NCBI GenBank assembly: GCA_038049695.1
Contig: CP142461.1
Span: 24,311,001 to 24,375,000 of the forward strand
DNA: 64,000 nt
Direction: 5' to 3'
Origin: Cinnamomum chago
Taxonomy: Eukaryota; Streptophyta; Magnoliopsida; Laurales; Lauraceae
The first letter of the stretch is position 1; the number at the start of each line of letters is the position of its first letter. This document shows positions 56,040 through 64,000 of this stretch, one piece after another. The notes below the pieces were generated by a model. The model saw only the letters and a list, made by a program, of their open reading frames with translations, ran no database searches and was not told where the DNA came from. Both the position numbers and the translations under genes were made by a program.

Positions 56040-56700
56040 AAGATATCTCTTCCCATCTCTTCCTCCTCTAGTTCCTCCATCTCTTCCTCAGTTTGTGATT
56101 GGTTTCTACAGGAAGTTTCAATAAAAGGAATCGAAGAAGGAAAAACAGAGGTCTGATTTTTCTTAGGGTCATTGTGCCCAAGAAGACGAAACAGAGAATC
56201 CGGTTTGGATTCTCCCACCCACTGTTTCTGTTCATCGTAATCCCCACAGCCTCACCACATGCCACAATCTTATTTCTTAGCCAATCATCAAAATGTTCAC
56301 CTTCAGAAATTGGAGAATTCCTCACAACCTCTGAGCTTTCTTTTTCAAAATCCCTTCTGCCCAATCTCTTATCCCATTCTCATGTACATCATGATAATCT
56401 ATCATGGGGATAAACACCTTATCAGGTGTAGCTAAGGAGATACTGTCAAAGTTGGAGAGTGATGGCAATCTTGAAGGCCTTCTTGGAGGAGAAGAGTACT
56501 GGCCCCCTTTGACGTTCTTGACGACTAAGACCCACCCATTAGGGCTACCCTCTTTCCTCGGTAGGGGATATTCTTCCAATTTACCCAGACTCCTCCAAGG
56601 AGAAGACTCAAAACCCAAACAGCTACTTCATTTCTCGCTATGCAATAAAGGATCTCTGACCTGCAGGCGACCATCAACCATCAATGTAACTATTTGAACC
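56040..56700 (-). pseudogene. Possible captured coding fragment inside MULE-like element
   Basis: The minus strand holds a 98-codon frame (56322-56618) with ordinary amino-acid use, including GWVLVVKNVKGGQYSSPPRR and SLATPDKVFIPMIDYHDVHE. A second frame (56068-56364) reads EGEHFDDWLRNKIVACGEAV. They could be parts of one gene separated by a shift, as in Pack-MULEs. I do not recognise the protein. Confidence 0.35.
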
Positions 56701-56749
56701 ATTTGTAAAGATCATGCATACACCATGGAAGAGGTCGGCAGTTCGTAGA

Positions 56750-56928
56750 AAATGACGTGATGAGTGACGCCATCAAATACGAGCAGCGCTAGTGTCACTT
56801 CTCTCATGATTCTAAAAGCACAAACGAAAACTGGGCTAACGGAACCCATTTGTGTTGCCCAAACTATGAGGCATTTTTTCGTGTAACGGCCACCTATTGG
56901 GAATTTTTCCGTAAATTCCTTTAAATTT
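56750..56928 (-). repeat. Right terminal inverted repeat of MULE-like element
   Basis: Reverse partner of the left TIR. The edge is set where similarity ends at AAATTT. Confidence 0.75.
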
Positions 56929-57143
56929 GTTGACATATCCCATGACTAAACTACTAAACTATAGTCAAATCTAAATTTACAAAAGTGGCAGGCATACGTA
57001 TCCTCATTTGGATTTCTCCTTCTTTGACATCTGCTTGTCCTGTAACAGCTAGTCGTCGTTAGTGACTTCATTTGGAACCTACGAAATCAACTTGACGTCG
57101 TGGGAAAGCAGATGCTGAGTACTTTGACTTGTGGCCGTAAATG
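56929..57143. other. Spacer between MULE-like element and LTR E
   Basis: About 215 bases; no gene or repeat seen. Confidence 0.4.
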
Positions 57144-57860
57144 TTAATTGTTGCGACCCCGAACTGGGCTACCGAGGTCCTAATCCGGGATTAGGACTAA
57201 TTATTATGTGTAACCATTTATTTAATTTCCCACAGGTGTTCGCGGTGAGGATATCACAACATAAATATTTCTGTTAGGTGCGGAAGCGTGTAGCAAATCA
57301 AACATCCATAATTCAATTCTAGTCACAAGATAAAAACACATGTATAAACCAAGTATCAGAATGAGCAATGATCATTAGTGCTTTCCCAAAAGAAAAGTTA
57401 AAGTTTATACAAAAGATCATTTAGTTACATTCCCAAAAATAGAGGCCAACAAAGGCCAATAGAAATAAAATACCAATCCCCAAAAGAATGGTTAAAAGTT
57501 TTCCCAAATTGTTCTATCTCTCTCTTAGCAATCAAATGTCTAAACGACATCATCAACATGCCACTCAACTAGGCGTTGCAGTTCACCAACCGCATCCTCA
57601 AGCTCCGCCTCGGGATAGACAAGGTCCGGACCTGAGTACCAAAGAGTGGGTCAAACACGACGGTTTGGCAAACGGGTGAAAAGATATGATGATACAATAA
57701 TAAATGAATTTACCTTCAAAAGCATTTAACCTGTTTAAATGACAATTTCCATACAAGGGATAAAACATTTATTCAAATACAAGTATGCGTTGTAAAACAT
57801 GTAAAGGTAACCAAGGAAACAAGAAACAAGCAAGATGACAACCGCATGAAGCTAAGTCAT

Positions 57861-57881
57861 CTATCACCGAAGTGACAGAGC
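57861..57881 (-). other. Conserved hairpin in LTR E
   Basis: Minus strand GCTCTGTCACTTCGGTGATA-GA; the loop and two stem bases differ from B, and pairing is kept with one wobble. Confidence 0.5.
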
Positions 57882-58663
57882 AATATCAAGGCGTTGATCT
57901 CAGTCACATGAGGAGAGGAGAAACAACGAAATATATACATATACATATAATACACGGGATATGACCATGGTAGCGAGCCGAGCATTGGGAACCATGGTAG
58001 CAATCCGGGGTATCAGGACAAGACCACGGTAATAACTGGGTAGCGGGATCCAAACTGCAGCTGGCGGGACAAGAATGTGATTCCAAGTCGGTGGATCAGA
58101 CCAACAAGGTTATCCAAGCTTAGTGGTGCTGACTCAGGTGCAAACTCAGGTTAAATGACAAGATCAAAACATGTATGAAATACATCAAGTGCAAGTACAT
58201 AAATAAACGGAACGGGGGTGCTCAAAGGCACAACTTTCATATCAATCGGGGCATGCTTGTCGTGATTACCAAAATGCTACAATTTCAATCTCAATATTTT
58301 CGGGAATGCATAAGAAATTTGGGAATAATGAAATACAATGAACTTTCGAAATCTTAAGACAAGTATCGGGGTTCAAGAATTGTTTAAGGTGAATAGGGGT
58401 CCACGTATGTCGATTTAATAACAACTTAGTACTCTTTGATTTTGGGGACATTCCGGGCTCCTTATAAACCTTAGGATTCTCAAAACTTCAAATGAAATCT
58501 TTGTGATGTGGTTTCTTTCTCAAATAGCCTCATACATTGCCTAGTAAATCTCCCTGACATCAATGGGTTCTCAAATAATATTCCCAAAACGTTTAAACAA
58601 TTCATCACTGTCCCAAACATAACCCTCAACCGACAGAGCACATCACTAGAGTGAACCAGGGAG

Positions 58664-58832
58664 TTCGCTCGAGCGAGGTGGTCTCTGGAATGGTCTTCTG
58701 GGAGGGTTCACTCGAGTGAAATTGAATCGCTCGAGTGAACTCATCCAGCATTAGGTTGGCTCGAGTGAAAGTTCAGTTCACTCGAACTAGCCACTCTCTG
58801 GAACGAGTTCTGGAGGGTTCACTCGAGCGACA
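58664..58832 (-). repeat. CTCGAG palindrome cluster in LTR E
   Basis: CGCTCGAGCG (58666-58675), TTCACTCGAGTGAA (58707-58720, perfect 14-bp palindrome), CGCTCGAGTGAAC, GGCTCGAGTGAA, TTCACTCGAAC and TTCACTCGAGCGA. They lie in the same place as the CCGATCGATCGG cluster of B. Confidence 0.88.
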
Positions 58833-60258
58833 ATGGGGTCCGCTAGAGCGAACTGCCCACTGGCATGGCACGAACCCTTTTCTGGACACTTCACTCAAGC
58901 GAATTGTCCAGAAACTGATTCCGGGACAGTTCTGCTCCTCTCTTTCTCTTCCGTCTACAACCTCCTTTAAACACCAAATGAGAAGTTCCAAAACTCCATC
59001 CAAATCAACATCAAATCTCCTACACCATCTATTCCATCTTCCTCCAACAATATCACATCCAAATACAAAGAAAGAAGGGAAGGAAAGCACTACACACAAG
59101 AGCACATTTGAGATAAAACAAGAGAAAATTGAATGCCATGAACCATTACATTTCTATGACAATAAATGCACTATCAAGAATCTTTATGAGCATTCATTTC
59201 AAGTCAAAGCAATAAATAAGCATGTATGGGAAAACAATAATATCAACCACATTTCTTATAAAACCGTTGAAAACTCATAAAAATCAAATCATCAACTTGC
59301 CTTGTGTCCAAGCTAATCAATAACAAGCTCTAACACTCCTCCAAGCCAAGAGTCCAAGCTATGAACCAAAATCCCCAAAAACAAACCTTAAATGGGTCAA
59401 AACAAGAAATAGAAAGGGAAACCTTACAATAATTAAAATGGAACCTCTTCAAGGCCAAAGGAACACAAATATAAGAGATGGGGAGGATTGCTTACTTGTA
59501 GGTTCTCCAAATGGGCAAGGAGAGCTCAAAGAGTATCTTGAAATGGAGGGTCTTCTCTAAAAATGGTATCAATGGAAAGCCATGGTGGTGAGGAAGAAGA
59601 TGATGGTCTCAACCTCTCAATTTGTGCAAGATTGGTGGTGGATTTGGTGGGGTAAGAGCAAGAGAAGAAGGAAAAGGAAAAGGGAGAACCCTAGTTAATG
59701 GTTTGAGTTAGAAAAGGGAAAGGGAAAGAGAGAGTTCTCTTTTTCTAGAAAAGTGGAGTTGGGTCCCACCACTAGAATCCTTCATGGGCTAAAATCATGT
59801 TTATCGGGGCTTCGAACGAATTCGACGAAGAAGAGAAAAGTGATCGTCGAAATATCTAGTTTTCAAAAAGTATATGTTTCACGAGTTTCAGGAATATCAA
59901 ATTTCAGGTACAGATTTGGTGTAAAATGACTGTTTTGCCGTCAATGCTAGGAAAGTCGGGTTTCGGGATCTCGAAGAGGCACGGGATCAACATAAAAGTT
60001 GTAGAGATTAACAAGACAAGTAAAATGAGATTAAAACAATAAACATAAGAATCTCGGATAAATCCCCAAGTACACGCAAAGTCATAAAAGGAACTTCCAA
60101 AGGGTCCCACTAGTCACAAAGGCACTCAAAATTCCCCAATACTATATCGAAAGCTATTATATTCCCCACTTAATCAAAATCTACTAATCACACTTAGAAC
60201 TAAAATACGACTTAATTAACACTAATCGAGGCCACTCGGGTCAGGGTCTTACATTAAT

Positions 60259-60700
60259 TGTCCGACCGTGCTAACACTTAACGCCGTCAACTAACGGCCC
60301 TACCGACAACCTAACGGAGTCCTATAACCCGCTCATGAAAATTGCAGGATGGTTTGGTAGGATTCACGACCACTGTTAGTGGGACCCAACTGTTTAATTG
60401 GTGCCCCACACCCACATGCTTAGACATGCAAATGGGTGATCATTGTTGGCTTTTAAATGGGACCTATGGGAGATTAGCACAATATAAGAAGTTGTAGTTG
60501 TTGGATGTATCTTAAACACCATTCACTACTGAGTTATCCTAAAAAGTTTTATTAATATATAGAAGGAATTGTAAACTACCTTAGCCTTAAATTAGTCTAA
60601 CTCATTAACTCAAAGGTCATCCCTCGGTTGCTCCATTCATTTGTACTATCTCGGCACGCGAGAGTGTTTTGCTCAATTGTGCCATGCTTGTGCTCTACTG
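60259..60700. other. Non-coding stretch right of LTR E
   Basis: No credible frame. It contains CCGTCAACTAACGGCCCTAC and related CTAACG runs. It could be old TE sequence, but I cannot name it. Confidence 0.35.
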
Positions 60701-61264
60701 TTGAGGAAATTACTTACGAAGAATGTGCAATCATTAAATCAAATAAACAATCATTATAAATAATTAGTGAATAATGTAAACGTTAATGAATGTGAGAAAT
60801 TGAATAAGAAAGCAAAAGAAAAATGAGCAAGGTACACCAATTAAGATGTTTTCTTAAAGATAACAATTTCTCACATGCATGTGGTTTTGATGAAATTCTG
60901 TCCCCAGGATACAATGCCCAATTCTGATTCGAAGTCTGCACACTAGAATCAGAAATATGGAATTGCCCTTAACATCAAAGTAAAAATAAAAGAGAATAAA
61001 ATACTATTAGACAATATAATTATGGAAATATTGCAATATGCTCATATTGAATGCTCTAAGAAAACTTTGAAAATCACCTTAATTTATAATGTTTGAAAGC
61101 AACCTTTGAAATTGGGTCACATCCACTCAAATGGGCCCAAAAGACACATCTCATCTAAAGGGCACAAAACACTTCATTCTGAAAAGAAATATCCAATCTA
61201 AAGTGCCTCTTGAGATTTATTATTATTGTTTTCTAATAGTGGGGTTTTTAGAAAATTCCCAACA
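60700..61264 (-). mobile_element. Probable 3' LTR remnant of a decayed Copia element, minus strand
   Basis: On the minus strand, AATAGTGGGGGAT is followed at once by TGTTGGGAATTTTC at 61264, the shape of a Copia polypurine tract next to an LTR start. The far end of the LTR and a target duplication are not evident, so the left limit is a guess. Confidence 0.4.
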
Positions 61265-63190
61265 ATCCCCCACTATTTTCTAAAAATACTTTTCAAGAAA
61301 ATAAATAATAATAATAATAATAGAAAATAACTACAAAATGTATAAGACATCCCTCACAGGTGGATGTCCCTTGAACCTGAAGGTAGAATCTGTATCATAA
61401 ACTTTATTGTGAGAAAGTGACTTAAGTGAAGTTCCTGATACATATTCACATTATACAATATGGTTAGGCATCCATATTCTCCACACCGCGCTATTTCATA
61501 GGCCATGCGCTAGCCCTGGTTTTAACGAATGCTCTAGAGTCTCTTACCTACAAGACCCATGGGAGGCGGCCATGACCTCCACATCCACAAAGGCAAACCT
61601 ATAAAGAGTGCTTTCGCTCACTCTACACGAAGCCATGAGTTTGTTAAGGACTAAAAAGTCCAGCCTAACATAGGTGAAAGTTAGATAGTGCACAAACCTC
61701 AGAGACGGGCAAATTTGGAACACAATAATTTCCCCCACTAATTCCAAAATAAAGGTGTACTGCGAGGAATATCTCAATATACCCTTTGGTGGACACTACA
61801 TTTGACCAAATTTCCTTAAACTCTAACTTAAAAGTTAAGAGTATGCTACAGTCAGGACCATCCCTTTATGTCACTAAACCCATCTCCCTCGAGGTTTAGA
61901 GTCTCACTCTTAGTGATATAAAATCACTTTGAGAAATTAGGGGTTATTCACCACAATCTTGTACTTTATTTACTTCAATTTTACCTTTGTCCATCATTAG
62001 CATTTGTTGATAGATACACCTCATTTAGTTGCTTATACTTTCTTTTATCATTCATATCCACGAATCCACGATCTGTACTCTGATCCAATGGATGATGATG
62101 CAATATCCAGAATTCACTTGTCACCCAATCATGAATATCTACTCCGCATCATTTAAAAAAAAAATCTATCACAAGAAACGGATCATTATTTCATCTTCCA
62201 ATTAATAATCCAACATAAATATTAGCTTCAAGTTGTACACAAATATAATTAATAATGAAAAACACATCACATAGCCCAACATATAATGTTGTAAACCATA
62301 AATTAATTTATGATTTCTCAAATGGCTAAGCCAAAAGAGATGAATTAATCTAAAAAATATGTATGCACTTGATCTCACCAATAGATCAAATCAAATGACC
62401 ATATGATCATGTTAAGAATCTCAAAGGCTAAATGCAAATGTGAAAATTTGGGTCAATATAAATAAACTCCATTTGCAAGTTATAATAAGAAAGTAACAAA
62501 ATCTGAATCTCACAGATAGTCTAATTTGAGAAATCTCACTTAATTTTATTAAATCACTAAGTGATGATACGAGTCAATTAAATGGGCCTAAACTTTATTT
62601 TATTGGGCTAGACTCTCCAAAAACCACATATTTATTAACTAAATATAGCTTGATATCTAAGCCGAAATCCAGTCTTAAATATGAAAATATTAACAAGTAG
62701 GCTTAGGCAATATATCATACCCATAAGTTAGAACAAACAAATTAGATATAGGAAATTATTTAATAAAAATTTTGGGCATTTAGTGGACCCTAATAAAATA
62801 GAATAAAAAAGCCACTACATGGGCTTTAGATAGAGCTCAAACAAATGAATTACCAACAGTGCAGTGCATCATAATTGTGGTGAGCAACGTACCCTTAAAA
62901 ACAAGGGGTGTTTGGCGGCAAGTCCATCAACATTATGTTTCTTAGCCTGGGGTCCAAGACATTTTCTCATAGAGGAAGCGGTCCTCTTTTAACATTGAAT
63001 GAGTCAAAATGACAAACACACCCTCTCTTTATATACTCTATACGTCACCAAATACACTTCGCTTAAAACATTACGACCGCCATATACTTTGAAAACTAAG
63101 CAAAATCAAGATTCCAAAAGCGAAGACGAAGGAAACTGCAGAAAGAAGCAAAATCAACTCATCGATGACCTCGAGCAACCGAATGATCTT
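61265..63190 (-). other. AT-rich region, probably decayed TE interior
   Basis: Starts with the polypurine-like run (61265-61277) and an AAT microsatellite at about 61302-61322. A second run, AATTAGTGGGGGAAA on the minus strand, is near 61735. No pol motif or long frame found, so I call no gene. Confidence 0.4.
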
Positions 63191-63195
63191 GACTT

Positions 63196-64000
63196 AAACT
63201 TAATTGAGTTTCACATAAATTTATCTGAGTTTTGGTTTGAATTTATTTGAGTTTGATATGAAGTTATTTTACTTTGACATGTATTTATCTAAGCTTGTTG
63301 TGAAGCTATCTTAGTCTGTGATCAATTAAATAAGACTTTAAATAAATTCATCTGTATATTACATGATTTTATTTGAGTTTGATTTCAATTTAACTATGTT
63401 TGTTATCAATTAAACAAGGTTTCAAATGAATTTATCTAACTTTGAAACGATTTTATCTGAGTTTTTATTGAGTTTATTTGAGTTTCTTATGAAATGATAT
63501 GAGTTGGTATGAAATTCAATGGAATTTACATTATTTTATTTGACTTTGAAATGTATTCTACTTGGTTTTAATTGAGTTTTTCTGAGTTTGTTGTGAATTT
63601 ATCTAAGTTTTGTATGAGATATCTAACTTTGGTATGAAGTTATCTGACTTTGACATAAATTTATCTATGTTTGGAATGAATTTATCTAAGTTTGATATGA
63701 ATTTATCTGTATTTACTTTGAATTAATCTGAGTGTAATATGAATTAAACTGGATTGAAGTGAATTTATCTGAGTTTATTGTAAATTTATCTGACTTTGAT
63801 GTGAACTTATCTAACTTTGACGTGAGTTTATATGAGTTTATCTGTATTTGAAATCGTAACTAGTTTGAAAATAAGTTATGTCACTTCGATATGAATTTAT
63901 CTATATTTGATATAAAATTATCTGACTAGATTTGGTTTGAATTTATCTAGCTATGATTAAAAATTTATCTAAATCTAAGATGAAATTATATGTGTTTGAA
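63196..64000. repeat. Diverged 21-bp tandem array running off the window
   Basis: About 37 units near TGAATTTATCTGAGTTTGATA, with variants such as TTATCTAACTTTGACG and TTATCTGTATTTAC. Most spacings between successive 'TTATCT' cores are 20-22 bases. It continues to the last base, so the full length is unknown. Confidence 0.85.

Larger units (their letters stand above)
55825..56928. mobile_element. MULE-like DNA transposon with long terminal inverted repeats
   Basis: The left end AAATTTTTTAGGATTTTATG and right end match as inverted repeats for about 180 bp. Matching marks include GTAGGTGGCCGTTGC, GCAACACAAATAGGTTCC, GCCCACTTTCG, TTTTAGAATC and CTAGCGCG. The interior of about 740 bp has no transposase. 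Long imperfect TIRs are typical of Mutator-like elements. I could not find an 8-9 bp target duplication, so the family is probable only. Confidence 0.72.
57149..60253 (-). mobile_element. Solo LTR 'E', minus strand
   Basis: On the minus strand it runs TGTAAGACCCTGACCCGAGT to GTTCGGGGTCGCAACA, 3105 bp, with TTAAT on both sides (57144-57148, 60254-60258). Both ends and much of the body match LTR B. There is no internal region, so it is a solo LTR. A 181-codon plus-strand frame at 58735-59280 lies across the palindrome cluster and is judged chance. Confidence 0.88.

Noticed and set aside
58735-59280. 181-codon plus-strand frame in LTR E, the longest frame in that region
   Set aside because: It runs antisense to a solo LTR across repeated palindromes. 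There is no recognised domain, and the matching part of LTR B is not open.

Overview
This window is plant nuclear DNA that consists almost entirely of nested transposable elements. The evidence is Ty3/Gypsy and Ty1/Copia LTR retrotransposons, plant initiator-Met tRNA primer sites (TGGTATCAGAGC), a plant mobile domain (PMD) gene and a Mutator-like terminal-inverted-repeat element. I found no convincing single-copy host gene, tRNA or rRNA. The species cannot be named from the sequence; the TE load suggests a large flowering-plant genome.

Layout, left to right. (1) 1-34664 is one very large Tat-like Gypsy element ('A'). Its 5' LTR is cut by the window start. Inside come a leader, an ORF1-like reading region, a decayed gag-pol that lacks reverse transcriptase, tandem arrays, an antisense intron-bearing PMD gene with its own TATA box, a polypurine tract and the 3' LTR. 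Two Copia elements have jumped into A. 'Copia-2' (8487-15996, minus strand, non-autonomous) splits the end of pol and is flanked by ATACG. 'Copia-1' (23655-32243, plus strand, with all pol domains) splits the 3' LTR and is flanked by CTTCA. Copia-1 is itself broken by a 418-bp LTR-like insert flanked by CATCA. (2) 34665-39319 is the rest of an older Copia LTR ('D') into which A probably inserted. It is split by a 2.95-kb solo LTR ('B', flanked by GTGGT). (3) 39622-55752 is a non-autonomous Gypsy-type element ('C', flanked by ACTAC) with LTRs of about 3.5 kb around a 2.1-kb non-coding interior. Its 5' LTR carries solo LTR 'G' (flanked by GCAAC) and its 3' LTR carries mosaic solo LTR 'F' (flanked by ACTTG). 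(4) 55825-56928 is a MULE-like element with TIRs of about 180 bp. (5) 57149-60253 is solo LTR 'E' on the minus strand, flanked by TTAAT. (6) 60254-64000 is AT-rich DNA with a decayed Copia end and a diverged 21-bp tandem array that runs off the window.

How the parts work together: each element family supplies LTR promoters, tRNA primer sites and polypurine tracts. Only Copia-1 still shows protease, integrase, RT and RNase H, and all of its reading frames are broken. Every other element here would depend on proteins made elsewhere.

Most interesting signals: family-specific clusters of 10-14 bp palindromes placed in the promoter part of unrelated LTRs (mostly centred on TCGA), a mosaic LTR whose promoter block looks swapped between families, and the antisense PMD gene with introns carried inside element A.
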